Assembly: GCA_937925815.1 (NCBI GenBank) | Contig: CALAMQ010000160.1 | Coordinates: 1 to 39,115, forward strand | DNA length: 39,115 nucleotides | Direction: 5' to 3' | Source of the DNA: an uncultured Granulosicoccaceae bacterium | Lineage (GTDB): Bacteria > Pseudomonadota > Gammaproteobacteria > CALCKW01 | In this document: positions 8,599 to 17,953 of the stretch, piece by piece | Position numbering within the stretch: position 1 is the first letter of the stretch | How the letters are laid out: the number at the start of each line of letters is the position of its first letter | Notes under the pieces: model-generated | The model's input: only the letters and a program-made list of their open reading frames with translations | Databases searched by the model: none | Told to the model about the DNA's origin: nothing | Made by a program: the position numbers and the translations under genes

Positions 8599-10086
8599 TC
8601 AGAAACCGATGGGAACATCGAAGAGCTCTGCGTTGAGCTTGAGATGCACCCAGATGCTGGCCGCGTACCCAAGCGCAATGGCCCAACTCCACTTCAAGTG
8701 GCTGAAGAAGGTGTAGCGCCCTCTCGCCTGCCCCATGAGCGCGACCCCTGCCGCCGATCCAATGGACAGCAGACTGCCGCCCACACCCGCAGTAAGCGTC
8801 ACCAGTAACCACTGGCCGAGCGACATGTCGGGTTGCATTGTCAAGACTGCAAACATCACTGGGATGTTGTCAACCAGTGCCGAAATCACACCAACAGCAA
8901 TATTGGCGTAAGTCGGATCCCAGTTCACGTACATCGCCTCGGACATCATCCCGAGGTAACCGATGAAACCCAAGCCACCAACGCACATGATGACGCCATA
9001 GAAAAACAACAAGGTGTCCCACTCAGCGCGAGAGACACGGTTGAAAATGTCAAAGGGGCCAATGTGTTCCAAAGACTGAAGACGTTGTGGGTCATCGGCA
9101 AATCGCAGCCGTTTCTTGGCGAGCGATTGCGGCAAGGTCATACGCAGGAAGTAGCCAAATATCTTCAAGAGCGCAAGGCCGGTCATCATACCCAGCACCG
9201 GTGGCAGACCGAGGAAACTGTGCATGCTCACAGCCAAAGCGATGGTGATAAGGAAGAGCACCACGATGCGCCTAGCACCGCGCTTAAGTTCCACGTGCTC
9301 ATGAACCGGTTCCGGCCGCACGTTTGGAATGAAAAAAGTCATGATTGCAGCCGGGATCAAGAAATTGACCACCGAGGGCACAAACAACACAAGAAACTGT
9401 TGTACGCCGACCAGACCCTTCTGCCACACCATCAAAGTGGTGATATCACCAAAGGGCGAAAACGCGCCGCCAGCATTGGCTGCAACCACGATGTTGATGC
9501 AGGCAAGATTGACAAAACGCGTGTTATTGGCACCCAGCGCCAACACCACCGCACACATCAGCAAGGCTGTCGTGAGATTGTCGGCGATGGGCGAGATGAA
9601 GAATGACAGGATCCCTGTGAGCCAAAACAGCGCCCGGTAAGACAGACCGCGGTTGACCAGCCACACGCGCAACCCGTCAAACAAACGGCGCTCCTCCATC
9701 GCGTTGATGTAGGTCATCGCAACCAGCAAGAACAACATGAGCTCGGCATACTCGAGCAAGTTGTGTCGAAACGCCGCCTCCACAACGTGATCGATTTCAC
9801 GTTGCTGGTAAATCCAGCCAATCGCTGCCCAGATCGCGCCGGCTGCGAGGATGACAGGCTTGGATTTGCGCAAGTGAATGCGCTCCTCGCCAATTACGAG
9901 CGCGTAAGCGACCGCGAAAATAATCAAACACAAGGTGCCGACCCAATGGTCGGTGAGATCAAGCCGTTGTCCAGACGCGGCGGTATCCGCCGCCAGCGCA
10001 AAGCCTGGCAAAGCCAGAAAAATAATGCACGACAACGCCACAAAAACCATCTGCAAGGCATTGTAATTCCGGCTTATTTTAGACAT
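8599..10086 (-). CDS. nhaD: Sodium/proton antiporter NhaD
   Basis: A 495-residue polytopic membrane protein of the ion-transporter superfamily. An N-terminal signal-like stretch ends near ALAAD (about residue 34) and about a dozen hydrophobic helices follow. Conserved elements include SPIADNLTTALLMCAVVLALG, NAGGAFSPFGDITTLMVWQKG and, in the second half, SALVDNIPVMFAVL and GVGGSLLSIGSAAGVALMGQA. The Asp residues in these discontinuous helices are typical of NhaD, which expels sodium or lithium in exchange for protons. NhaD is frequent in marine and halophilic gammaproteobacteria. It is monocistronic, with a TATAAT box 38 bases upstream. Confidence 0.93.
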   Translation of the reverse strand: MSKISRNYNALQMVFVALSCIIFLALPGFALAADTAASGQRLDLTDHWVGTLCLIIFAVAYALVIGEERIHLRKSKPVILAAGAIWAAIGWIYQQREIDHVVEAAFRHNLLEYAELMLFLLVAMTYINAMEERRLFDGLRVWLVNRGLSYRALFWLTGILSFFISPIADNLTTALLMCAVVLALGANNTRFVNLACINIVVAANAGGAFSPFGDITTLMVWQKGLVGVQQFLVLFVPSVVNFLIPAAIMTFFIPNVRPEPVHEHVELKRGARRIVVLFLITIALAVSMHSFLGLPPVLGMMTGLALLKIFGYFLRMTLPQSLAKKRLRFADDPQRLQSLEHIGPFDIFNRVSRAEWDTLLFFYGVIMCVGGLGFIGYLGMMSEAMYVNWDPTYANIAVGVISALVDNIPVMFAVLTMQPDMSLGQWLLVTLTAGVGGSLLSIGSAAGVALMGQARGRYTFFSHLKWSWAIALGYAASIWVHLKLNAELFDVPIGF

Positions 10087-10423
10087 CTTTGGGTCTGCTC
10101 CAAGGCCTTGAACTCAGCCAGTCATTATACCCATTGGATTCCCAGTTCGCGCAATCTGTCGCCTCAAACTGTGAGCCCACCGCACTCTATAGCGCCCGCA
10201 AACCGCGCGACTACAACCGGATTGATCACAGAAAATCGTCTACCCGTTCATCACACAGCTAACTGTCATTAACCCGACAAAAGATCAGTCAAACCGGGCT
10301 GAAATCGACACGACCAGCCTCGGTCAGACGAGGTTCATGGTCAATGAGCACAACCTCTGCTGGCGCCTCTGGCCAAAATCTTTTACCGTGCGAGACGCCT
10401 TGCACCCGTCACCTGCGCACGAT
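10087..10423. other. Divergent intergenic region, nhaD / marR-type gene
   Basis: These 337 bases run between the nhaD start and the preferred start of the regulator. They hold the nhaD -10 candidate and a short hairpin CCTCG/CGAGG (10318-10322 with 10329-10333). An in-frame ATG at 10337 would extend the regulator by 29 residues. Nothing else gene-like is seen. Confidence 0.3.
10124..10129 (-). promoter_or_regulatory. Candidate -10 box for nhaD
   Basis: The minus strand reads TATAAT at 10129-10124, a perfect sigma-70 -10 hexamer, giving a leader of about 30 bases before the nhaD ATG. The nearest -35-like hexamer is TTGCGC with a long 19-base spacer, so the promoter may need an activator. Confidence 0.4.
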
Positions 10424-10903
10424 ATGACGTCTACAGACCGCCAAAGACCCCAAATACGACTCCAAGAATTCGTGCCCTATCAGCTCTCAGTCACCGCTGG
10501 GCGCATGACGCAGGCGATTAACAATCTGTTTGAACACAAGTATCAATTTCAGATTCCGGAGTGGCGCATTCTCATGACACTGGCGGAGAACGGCTCCCTG
10601 TCAGCGCACGAAGTCGCCGAGCTCTCTTCCATGGACCGAGCGCGCGTCAGTCGAGCGCAACGCCGAATGGCTGATCTTGGGTTGATCACAATAACCATCG
10701 ACGACGCGGACAGACGTCGTACGATTCTCGATCTCACTGAAAAGGGCTGGGGTATTGTGGACACAATCGTGCCCGATGCAGACCGCACTGGCGAGTGGCT
10801 GCTGGCTGGCCTGACTGATGAGGAGCGCCTGCAGCTCAACAGCCTGTTGGCGAAGCTGTTGGTCAGAACAGGTGAGATTCCCGACCAGGGTTTTGTCGAC
10901 TAG
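10424..10903 (+). CDS. MarR-family transcriptional regulator
   Basis: A 159-residue winged-helix regulator. The central domain shows FQIPEWRILMTLAENGSLSAHEVAELSSMDRARVSRAQRRMADLGLITI, which is the MarR helix-turn-helix, followed by the wing DDADRRRTILDLTEKG. Flanking helices form the dimer interface. MarR proteins usually repress a neighbouring gene until a small ligand binds; the ligand here is unknown. ATG 10424 gives normal family length. ATG 10337 would add 29 residues with no family resemblance. The divergent neighbour nhaD is the natural candidate target, but no shared operator is evident. Confidence 0.88.
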   Translation: MTSTDRQRPQIRLQEFVPYQLSVTAGRMTQAINNLFEHKYQFQIPEWRILMTLAENGSLSAHEVAELSSMDRARVSRAQRRMADLGLITITIDDADRRRTILDLTEKGWGIVDTIVPDADRTGEWLLAGLTDEERLQLNSLLAKLLVRTGEIPDQGFVD

Positions 10904-10960
10904 CAGTTGACAGTCACAGAGCGGCGAGGAACCACGCTCTGCCTCGCTCTCGACCTAGGC

Positions 10961-12088
10961 TCAGTTCTGAGCCCGCGCTGGCACCTTATCGGAATCCGCT
11001 AAGCGTCGCTTGCTGAGCCAAGTCGATCCAACGACAGAGAGCGCTACAAGTCCAACGAAGGACCAAAAACCAGCCGATTCCCACGCAGGCGAGCGTGAAA
11101 TCAGGAAGCCGATTCCAACCATGATGCTCTGCAGCGCGGCGAGCCTGACGACAGTCGAGTTGACTGTGTAGCCCGCGTCGAGAAAGAGGTAATGGATGTG
11201 CGAGCGGTCAGCACTGAATACAGACTGCCGCATGATTGCGCGCTTCACTATTACCGTTGCCGCGTCTAACAGCGGAACACCGAGAATCCATGCCGCGCCA
11301 ATTGGGCTTATAACAGCCTTATCACCCTGCGAATTTGATATCAGCAAGTAGGCGATCAACAAGCCCAACACCGTTGAGCCGGCGTCTCCCATAAAGACCT
11401 TTGCCTGCTCGCGGTAAAAGCGCGCGTTGAAGCACAGGAAACCAACAAGGGCGCAAGAGACCGACAGCGCCACCATAAATTCAGCATCGCCCTGACCAAA
11501 CAGTATTGCCGCAACACCCGCAAAGCTCATGAGCATGACAGACCCACTGAGGCCGTCTAGCCCATCAATCATGTTGACCGCGTTAATCACGCCAATGATA
11601 CAAAAGACCGTGAACGGGAGCGCCACGAAGCCGAGCGTGACATCAACGCCAGGCCAGAGCTCGCCGAGGGAGTGCAATTCAACACCAGTGCCCAGCAACA
11701 AAATCAGCGCCGCCATGCACTGGACCAGCAAGCGCAGCGCGACACGGATGGTGAATTTGTCGTCAATCATGCCGCAGAGCAACAGCAAGTACGCACTCGT
11801 ACCAAGCCAGAACACACCCCAAGACTGGCCTGACAGAACAACTGCAATGCTGGCCCCAACAACAATGCCTATGCCACCCACAACCGGTACAGCGCCCCGG
11901 TGCTGCTTTCGACCGTCGGGCACATCGACGAGCCCGAGCTGGTCGGCGAATCGAGAGAGGGGCAAGATGGCAGCCACGGTTGCTACCAGCGCGATCAGCG
12001 CAGTGGTCAAAACAATCACGATAAGACTATAGATGTGTACATGGGAATTTCCAGCCAATGCCGAAAAGTCTGTCGAGGCGGCGGTCAA
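10961..12088 (-). CDS. Undecaprenyl-phosphate sugar-1-phosphate transferase (WecA/MraY family)
   Basis: A 375-residue polytopic membrane enzyme that moves a sugar-1-phosphate from a UDP-sugar to undecaprenyl phosphate, the first step of lipid-linked glycan synthesis. Family signatures are GMIDDK (Asp109-Asp110), NAVNMIDGLDGLSG (about 169-182), FMGDAGSTVLG and the loop DRSHIHYLFLDAG. The His-rich loop suits the WecA/Rfe group, which uses UDP-GlcNAc, rather than MraY. The start is TTG 12088 because no in-frame ATG precedes the first helix, so it is uncertain. The gene stands alone, about 7 kb from a lone GT4 glycosyltransferase and outside any polysaccharide cluster. Confidence 0.88.
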   Translation of the reverse strand: MTAASTDFSALAGNSHVHIYSLIVIVLTTALIALVATVAAILPLSRFADQLGLVDVPDGRKQHRGAVPVVGGIGIVVGASIAVVLSGQSWGVFWLGTSAYLLLLCGMIDDKFTIRVALRLLVQCMAALILLLGTGVELHSLGELWPGVDVTLGFVALPFTVFCIIGVINAVNMIDGLDGLSGSVMLMSFAGVAAILFGQGDAEFMVALSVSCALVGFLCFNARFYREQAKVFMGDAGSTVLGLLIAYLLISNSQGDKAVISPIGAAWILGVPLLDAATVIVKRAIMRQSVFSADRSHIHYLFLDAGYTVNSTVVRLAALQSIMVGIGFLISRSPAWESAGFWSFVGLVALSVVGSTWLSKRRLADSDKVPARAQN

Positions 12089-12218
12089 TATGTCTGAATG
12101 CGGCGAACGATACGCCCAAACCCTGTGTAAACATAATTACAAGTCAGACATTGCGCTTAACACCAGTGTCGCAAATCAAGCGGCCAATTAATACATTCAG
12201 GCCTTTGGTATCTACCGA

Positions 12219-13586
12219 ATGAGCAGCACACTGCTACAAAACTGTGACACCCTCGTGACCATGAACCCGGCAGATGAGGAATTGCGCAATGCCGGGATCT
12301 TTGCAGAAGACGGCGTGATTGCTGCCATTGGACCCATGTCCGAGTTGCCAGATACCGCTGACACTGTTGTCGATTTGCGCCGACACGTCGTTTTGCCGGG
12401 CTTGGTCAACTGCCACCACCATCTCTACCAGAATCTCACGCGGGTGATTCCCGCGGCCCAGGATGCGCCCTTGTTTGGGTGGTTGCGCAGTTTGTATCCA
12501 ATTTGGGCAGGTCTCACCCCTGCCGCAATGCAGGTGTCCACTGAGCTTGGGCTGATTGAGCTGCTGCAAAGTGGGTGCACCACTAGCAGTGATCACCAAT
12601 ACCTTTTTCCGGGTGATTGCCGCCTAGACGATCAAATTGAAGCGGCAATCGGTCTCGGTGTGCGGTTCCACGCCATGCGCGGGAGCATGAGCATCGGCGA
12701 GAGCCTGGGTGGGTTGCCGCCAGACGCGGTCGTCGAATCCGAAATTGAGATACTCGCTGACTCACAGCGTGTGATCGAACGATGGCACGACCCGAACCCC
12801 CACGCCATGTTGCGCATTGGGCTTGCACCCTGCTCGCCCTTTTCCGTATCCACTGACCTGATGCGCGAATCCGCGGCACTGGCACGCGCCTATGGTGTCC
12901 GCCTACACACCCACCTTGCTGAAAACATCGAAGACATCAATTATTGCCGGGAGACTTTCGGGATGACACCCGGTGAATACGCTGAGTCCTGCGGTTGGAT
13001 CGGGGACGATGTCTGGCACGCACACTGTGTCCACCTGGACGCAGCAACTTCAGAGCGATTCGCCCAATCTGGCACGGGCATCGCCCATTGTCCGTGCTCA
13101 AACATGCGCCTCGGTTCCGGCATCGCACCGGTGCGGCGCTGGATGAATCAAGGCGTGCCAGTTGGGCTCGGCGTCGATGGATCGGCCTCCAATGACGCCG
13201 CCACACTCATCACCGAGGCGCGGCAGGCCATGCTGCTACAACGTGTGTCTCACGGCGCCGAGGCCTGCAGCGCCCGCGAGGCGCTTACCCTCGCCACGCG
13301 CGGCGGAGCTGCCGTTCTCGGGCGCGACGACATTGGCTGCCTCGACGTCGGCAAGGCCTGCGACGTCGTGGCCTGGCGAACCGATTCACTCGCGTTTGCG
13401 GGGTTTGCGGCGGACCCGGTGGCGGCGCTGGTATTTGGACACCCAGGCTCGGTGAACCACGCCATCGTTGCGGGCAAGCCCCTGATCTGTGACGGCGAGT
13501 TATTGGGCGTTGACATCGCAGAACTGCGTGAACGACACGCTCACGAGGCACGCGAGTTGATCAACCGATCCAGCGCTTCAATCTGA
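12219..13586 (+). CDS. 8-oxoguanine deaminase-like amidohydrolase (ATZ/TRZ family)
   Basis: A 455-residue amidohydrolase-superfamily deaminase. Metal and catalytic elements are visible in order: HxH at His66/His68 in NCHHHLYQN, THLAEN, WHAHCVHLD, CPCSNMRLGSGIAPV and GLGVDGSASND with the catalytic Asp. The combination of NCHHHLYQN with SDHQYLFP matches what I recall of the Pseudomonas 8-oxoguanine deaminases, which convert oxidised guanine to uric acid and ammonia. Related enzymes deaminate isocytosine, guanine or chlorohydrolyse triazines, so substrate is inferred. No other purine-catabolism gene is adjacent. Its start is divergent from the sugar-phosphate transferase gene. Confidence 0.83.
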   Translation: MSSTLLQNCDTLVTMNPADEELRNAGIFAEDGVIAAIGPMSELPDTADTVVDLRRHVVLPGLVNCHHHLYQNLTRVIPAAQDAPLFGWLRSLYPIWAGLTPAAMQVSTELGLIELLQSGCTTSSDHQYLFPGDCRLDDQIEAAIGLGVRFHAMRGSMSIGESLGGLPPDAVVESEIEILADSQRVIERWHDPNPHAMLRIGLAPCSPFSVSTDLMRESAALARAYGVRLHTHLAENIEDINYCRETFGMTPGEYAESCGWIGDDVWHAHCVHLDAATSERFAQSGTGIAHCPCSNMRLGSGIAPVRRWMNQGVPVGLGVDGSASNDAATLITEARQAMLLQRVSHGAEACSAREALTLATRGGAAVLGRDDIGCLDVGKACDVVAWRTDSLAFAGFAADPVAALVFGHPGSVNHAIVAGKPLICDGELLGVDIAELRERHAHEARELINRSSASI

Positions 13587-13725
13587 CGCTGAAAGTCGCC
13601 CACACGTCAGCTTCGTGTCGTCTGAGTGCCATTCGTCGTGCTGTCACGCTGTACAATGCGTTTTTAATTAACATGTGAAAGAATATTAGCCTCTCGCTAA
13701 TTCCGACACACAAAGAGATTGCCCG

Positions 13726-15174
13726 ATGAAACTTGCCGATCCGTCTCTGTTTCGCCAGCAGTGCTACATCAATGGCCAGTGGTCTGATGCCGAGAATGGC
13801 TCGACACTCACCGTCGACAACCCAGCCACCCAGACAGTCCTAGGCTCCGTGCCACGCATGGGCGACCTCGAAACCGCGTCAGCCATTGCGGCCGCTGAAA
13901 CGGCACTGCCCGCCTGGCGCGCGCTGACCGCGAAAGACCGAAGTACGCGGCTTCACAACTGGCACGCGCTGATCATGGCGCACCAGGAAGACCTCGCTCA
14001 GCTCATGACCGCAGAACAAGGCAAACCGCTCGCTGAGTCGCGCGGCGAGATCGGTTACGCCGCGTCGTTCATTCAATGGTTTGCCGAAGAGGGTCGGCGT
14101 GTATACGGCGACGTCATTCCGCCACACCAGCCGGACAAACGCATTGTGGTGATGAAACAACCCATTGGTGTCTGTGCGGCGATTACCCCGTGGAATTTCC
14201 CGGCTGCGATGATCACTCGAAAACTCGGTCCCGCGCTCGCAGCGGGCTGCACGATGGTGGTCAAGCCTGCCGCGCAAACGCCCTTCTCAGCTCTCGCGCT
14301 GTGTGAGCTCGCAGAACGCGCCGGCATTCCAGCTGGTGTGATCAATTGCGTCACCGGCAGCGCTCGCGAGATCGGTGCGCGACTGACCTCAGACCCGCGC
14401 GTGAAGAAGATCAGCTTTACCGGCTCAACAGAGGTTGGCAAATTGTTGCTCGAGCAATGCGCCAGTACAGTCAAAAAAGCGTCGATGGAGCTCGGTGGCA
14501 ACGCCCCTTTTATCGTGTTCGACGACGCTGATCTCGACAAGGCGGTCGAAGGCGCAATGATTTGCAAGTTCCGCAACGGCGGACAAACATGTGTGTGTGC
14601 AAATAGAATTTACGTTCAGGACGGCGTCTACGACGCGTTCAGCGCGAAATTGACCACGGCGGTCGAGGCAATCAACGTGGGTGACGGCGCATCAGACGGG
14701 GTCTCTCAGGGCCCTCTTATCGACGATTCAGCAGTCGCCAAGGTCGAGGAACACATCAGCGATGCCTTGTCTAAGGGCGCGCGAGTCGTGTCAGGTGGCA
14801 AACGCCACGCACTGGGCGGCACCTACTTCGAGCCGACAGTACTGGCTGATGTTCGTGCAGATATGGTTGTGGCGCGCGAGGAGACCTTTGGCCCTCTCGC
14901 GCCGCTTTTCAGGTTCGAAGATGAAGAGGATGTCATCCGACAGGCAAACGACACCGAATTCGGCTTGGCAGCATATTTCTATACGAATGACCTTGCCCGC
15001 AGCTGGCGTGTCAATGAAGCCCTCGATTACGGCATTGTCGGTTGTAACACTGGTCTGATTTCAACCGAAGTCGCACCGTTCGGTGGCGTTAAAGAATCGG
15101 GATTGGGCCGCGAGGGATCACACTACGGTATCGAGGACTACCTCGAAATCAAGTATTGCTGTATCGGCCTCTGA
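13726..15174 (+). CDS. gabD: NADP-dependent succinate-semialdehyde dehydrogenase
   Basis: A 482-residue aldehyde dehydrogenase, the same length as Escherichia coli GabD. It oxidises succinate semialdehyde to succinate at the end of GABA catabolism. The motifs are ITPWNFPAAMITRKLGPALAAGCT, the cofactor loop SFTGSTEVGKLL, the general base Glu255 in MELGGNAPF, and nucleophile Cys289 in GGQTCVCANR. The stretch NTGLISTEVAPFGGVKESGLGREG is the C-terminal signature. An AAAGAGA element sits about 8 bases before ATG 13726. No gabT or gabP is nearby, so the physiological aldehyde could be a different dicarboxylate semialdehyde. Confidence 0.93.
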   Translation: MKLADPSLFRQQCYINGQWSDAENGSTLTVDNPATQTVLGSVPRMGDLETASAIAAAETALPAWRALTAKDRSTRLHNWHALIMAHQEDLAQLMTAEQGKPLAESRGEIGYAASFIQWFAEEGRRVYGDVIPPHQPDKRIVVMKQPIGVCAAITPWNFPAAMITRKLGPALAAGCTMVVKPAAQTPFSALALCELAERAGIPAGVINCVTGSAREIGARLTSDPRVKKISFTGSTEVGKLLLEQCASTVKKASMELGGNAPFIVFDDADLDKAVEGAMICKFRNGGQTCVCANRIYVQDGVYDAFSAKLTTAVEAINVGDGASDGVSQGPLIDDSAVAKVEEHISDALSKGARVVSGGKRHALGGTYFEPTVLADVRADMVVAREETFGPLAPLFRFEDEEDVIRQANDTEFGLAAYFYTNDLARSWRVNEALDYGIVGCNTGLISTEVAPFGGVKESGLGREGSHYGIEDYLEIKYCCIGL

Positions 15175-15188
15175 TGTGATGCCTCGTC

Positions 15189-15219
15189 CAGCTTGGGGCA
15201 CCATGCTTGCCCCAAGCTG
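15189..15219 (+). terminator. Hairpin after gabD
   Basis: CAGCTTGGGGC (15189-15199) pairs perfectly with GCCCCAAGCTG (15209-15219), an 11-bp stem with a 9-base loop, 14 bases after the gabD stop. It lacks a T-tract, like several other gene-end hairpins in this window. It separates gabD from the pilin operon. Confidence 0.55.
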
Positions 15220-15319
15220 CGCCTGCGCCACGACCCCCAACACGCCTAATTAGCCTCAACTTTCTCGCCAAACTGCCGCTTGTGCCCAGACAGGCTCATT
15301 CCGTGCTTGGCGGGAGGCT

Positions 15320-15892
15320 ATGCGCAAAGAAAATTTTGGTTTCACCCTTATCGAGCTGCTGGTCGCGATGCTCCTCATGGGAATACTGCTCTCAATAGCA
15401 GTGCCCTCAGGGCTCACTATGCTCAAAAACGGCCGGCTCAGCGCCGCAGGTTACGCGCTGATCTCAGATATCAACCTCGCCCGTTCGGAGGCTGTTCGCA
15501 CAGGTCAGCGCGTTGTGCTGTGCCCTGCAGACAGCGCCACCAGCGATGGCTGTCGCTTGACGATGGTCTTCGGTGGCAACGCGGAATGGCAAGATAGCGG
15601 TTGGCTCGTTGGCATCGATCACGACCGTGACCTCGAACTCGATACGGGTTTCGACGAACCATTGAGCCGTCGCAATGACATCGCCAATGGCGTCAAGGTC
15701 AAGTCACCGTCCGACGCCGCCTTGTGGTTCTATCCAGACGGCTCAGTGCGGGACATTAATGGCCAGCGTACCGACGCGTCGTTTTCGATGTGCTCAAGCG
15801 ATGCCAACACCAATGGCCGCTCAATTGAAATCAACCGTGCAGGTTCCGCACGGATTGAACAAACCGACATTGTGGACGCCACGCTATGTTGA
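15320..15892 (+). CDS. fimT: Type IV minor pilin, FimT/GspH family
   Basis: A 190-residue prepilin and the first gene of the minor-pilin operon. The class III leader is seven residues (MRKENFG), cleaved by PilD before Phe8. The mature N-terminus FTLIELLVA has the +5 Glu (Glu12) and a roughly 20-residue hydrophobic helix. The globular part has the GspH-type stretch LISDINLARSEAVRTGQRVVLCP and a C-terminal Cys. Minor pilins prime pilus assembly at the inner membrane. Only one GspH-type gene is present, where Pseudomonas has both fimT and fimU, so the symbol is chosen by family. It overlaps pilV by 7 bases. Confidence 0.88.
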   Translation: MRKENFGFTLIELLVAMLLMGILLSIAVPSGLTMLKNGRLSAAGYALISDINLARSEAVRTGQRVVLCPADSATSDGCRLTMVFGGNAEWQDSGWLVGIDHDRDLELDTGFDEPLSRRNDIANGVKVKSPSDAALWFYPDGSVRDINGQRTDASFSMCSSDANTNGRSIEINRAGSARIEQTDIVDATLC

Positions 15893-16371
15893 ATCACGGC
15901 AACTCACAACGTGGCGTGAGCATGATAGAAGTGCTGGTCACTGTCGTCATTCTCGCAATCGGGTTACTCGGTGTGGCGGGCTTGCAGGTGCAAGCATTGC
16001 GGTCGAGCAAAACGTCATATGAACGCAACGTGATTCTCGAGCACAACGCTCGCATCCTCGAAGCCATTCGGGCTAATCCCGACATCGCTCAGAGTTACGC
16101 CATTGATTCAGATGCCCTGCCGTCCAACGCACCGAATTGCACGACGGCATGCACCGATGTTCAACGCGCGCAAATTGATTTGGTCGCAGTGCGCAACACA
16201 TTGGAAGAGAGCCTCAATAATTTTAATCCTGAGTTCTTTCTCGACGTGGCACCGGTCGCCGCCGCCGGAGTACCACCGTTTGTCGTCACCGTGCGATTTG
16301 AATGGACCACACGCAGTGCGCAAAGCAGCGGCACCACCACTTTCGAGTACGAGACGGAGAGCGTGATCTGA
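15886..16371 (+). CDS. pilV: Type IV pilus modification/minor pilin PilV
   Basis: A 161-residue prepilin. The leader ends at Gly10 and the mature sequence begins VSMIEVLVTVVILAIGLLGVAGLQ, with Glu15 at +5. The segment GLLGVAGLQVQALRSSKTSYERN is characteristic of PilV. A short C-terminal domain contains a Cys pair (NCTTACTD). It is co-directional with fimT (7-base overlap) and its TGA stop shares a base with the pilW start, indicating translational coupling. It is expected in the priming and tip complex with PilW, PilX, PilE and PilY1. Confidence 0.93.
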   Translation: MLNHGNSQRGVSMIEVLVTVVILAIGLLGVAGLQVQALRSSKTSYERNVILEHNARILEAIRANPDIAQSYAIDSDALPSNAPNCTTACTDVQRAQIDLVAVRNTLEESLNNFNPEFFLDVAPVAAAGVPPFVVTVRFEWTTRSAQSSGTTTFEYETESVI

Positions 16372-17378
16372 TGGCGCAGCGAACGCACCGAGCCCGTTTA
16401 CAAACTGGCTTCACCCTGATTGAGATGATGATTGCCATGGTCATCAGCCTGACCTTGGTCGGTGGCGCTTTTGGCATCATGGTCAGCAGCAACAACACAA
16501 AAGAAAAAACCCAGGCCAACACCGAGCTATTGGGTTCAGCGCGTTTAATTGCCGGGTCACTCGGCGAAGATGTTCGCCACGCCGGGATGTTCGGACGGCT
16601 GCGCGGTGCGCGAGCAATCGAGGGACGCCCTGGGTCCACCAACGAACTGGCCGCAGTGACGGGCGACTGCGACACCCAGTTCTACAGTGATCTCGAACAA
16701 TACATTTTTGCAACCAATGACAATAACCCGTGGGCTGCGACCTGTGTCGGTGGTAGCCACATACCCGACACCGACATCCTCGCGATTAAATACACGGAAT
16801 TGCAGGACATCCCACATGCAGATTGGGCAACTTTGCCGGAAGACAGCGTATACCTGTTCAGCAACCCATCCGGTGGGCGCTTGATTTGGGAAGGCACAAA
16901 TCCACCGACAACTGTCGGCTTCGGCACCGGCTTTGCGCCAGAGGCCGAGCGTTTGCTCAACCCATTGCGGGTTTATATTTATTACTTGTCTGGCCCCAAC
17001 GCAGCTGAAGGCATTGAAGAGAATTCGCTTGTGCGAGTCGGGCTCTCACCCGATGCGGGCGTGCTGTACGACAAAGAAGTCATCGCAACCGGCGTTGACA
17101 ACTTCCAAGTTCTGATCGGCGTCGAAGATTGCGATGACCTGGTCACAATGTGTGAAGGCAAAGTCACTGAATTTAGAACAGCTGACCTAATAGATTGGAC
17201 TGACACCGTCAGCATCAGTCGGATTCGCGCCGTGCGGGTATTAACGGTTTCCGGACACGCCTCTGACTCACTCGCGTCAACTGAGACACGGGACTACAGC
17301 TTCGGCACAGATTCCATTCAGGTCAATACCAATCGGCGCGTGTGGCAAGGCACCTTTCACGTGCGCAATTCACTATGA
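16371..17378 (+). CDS. pilW: Type IV minor pilin PilW
   Basis: A 335-residue prepilin. It starts at ATG 16371 in a TGATG junction with pilV; longer upstream starts lie inside pilV and are rejected. The leader ends at Gly13, and mature FTLIEMMIAMVISLTLVGGAFGI has Glu18 at +5. The large globular domain includes the PilW-type stretch LLGSARLIAGSLGEDVRHAGMFG after the helix and several Cys residues (GDCDTQF, AATCVGG, VEDCDD, TMCEG) that could form disulfides. It resembles GspJ in topology and is expected in the pilus-initiating complex. Its stop overlaps the pilX start (ATGA). Confidence 0.93.
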   Translation: MAQRTHRARLQTGFTLIEMMIAMVISLTLVGGAFGIMVSSNNTKEKTQANTELLGSARLIAGSLGEDVRHAGMFGRLRGARAIEGRPGSTNELAAVTGDCDTQFYSDLEQYIFATNDNNPWAATCVGGSHIPDTDILAIKYTELQDIPHADWATLPEDSVYLFSNPSGGRLIWEGTNPPTTVGFGTGFAPEAERLLNPLRVYIYYLSGPNAAEGIEENSLVRVGLSPDAGVLYDKEVIATGVDNFQVLIGVEDCDDLVTMCEGKVTEFRTADLIDWTDTVSISRIRAVRVLTVSGHASDSLASTETRDYSFGTDSIQVNTNRRVWQGTFHVRNSL

Positions 17379-17908
17379 GGACCGACTCGATGTACCGCCA
17401 ACCCGCGTCCAAGACGCAGCATGGGATGTCTCTCATAATTTCGCTGATGGTACTCGCGGTGCTCACACTCGCTGGTATGTCTGTCGCGGGTTTGTCGCGT
17501 GTCGAGTTGCGGATCGCGCAAAACGAACGCACTTCGCAGACAGCCTTTGACGCGGCTGAATCTGGTCTAAACAGTATCTTACGTTCACAGGCCGAGCGCC
17601 AAGTACACCTAAATCCATTTATCAATGGAACAGATCCTGTCGCCGACCTCGTCACGCCAACGCCAATAACCAGCCCGTCTGGCGACTGGACAGCGACTGT
17701 AGAAGTAAAACCACTGGGCGCATCGCTCCCTTGTCCCATTGACGATGTTGATTCTGCGGGCGGCAGCACGAGCTGTGTTTTCTACGAAGTCACTTCAATT
17801 GGCAGCGTGCGCACGCTTGCCGAACGTGGCGCTGAGCGCACCTTGGTGGGCAGCGCTTACGTCAAAGTCACAGACAGCGACAGCGGCGTCGCGTACACAT
17901 CTAACTGA
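17375..17908 (+). CDS. pilX: Type IV minor pilin PilX
   Basis: A 177-residue prepilin starting at ATG 17375, overlapping the pilW stop by four bases. The leader ends at Gly17; mature MSLIISLMVLAVLTLAGMSVAGLSRVELRIAQNERTSQTAFDAAESGL is the PilX N-terminal domain. Position +5 is Ile rather than Glu. From memory this is normal for PilX and GspK-like tip pseudopilins, which do not need to register on a preceding subunit. The downstream part contains two Cys residues (PCPIDD, TSCVFY). It is expected at the pilus tip with PilV, PilW and PilY1. Confidence 0.91.
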   Translation: MRTDSMYRQPASKTQHGMSLIISLMVLAVLTLAGMSVAGLSRVELRIAQNERTSQTAFDAAESGLNSILRSQAERQVHLNPFINGTDPVADLVTPTPITSPSGDWTATVEVKPLGASLPCPIDDVDSAGGSTSCVFYEVTSIGSVRTLAERGAERTLVGSAYVKVTDSDSGVAYTSN

Positions 17909-17953
17909 CACGGTTCAACCGGTCAGGCTCAGACCACACAGAGGATCAACACA

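Noticed and set aside
8833-9606. A 257-residue open frame antisense to nhaD
   Set aside because: It is His/Gln-rich shadow translation on the strand opposite a clear NhaD gene, with no family match and no ribosome site.
17426-17440. Missing Glu at +5 in PilX
   Set aside because: Considered as a defect, but the absence is normal for PilX and GspK-like tip pseudopilins.
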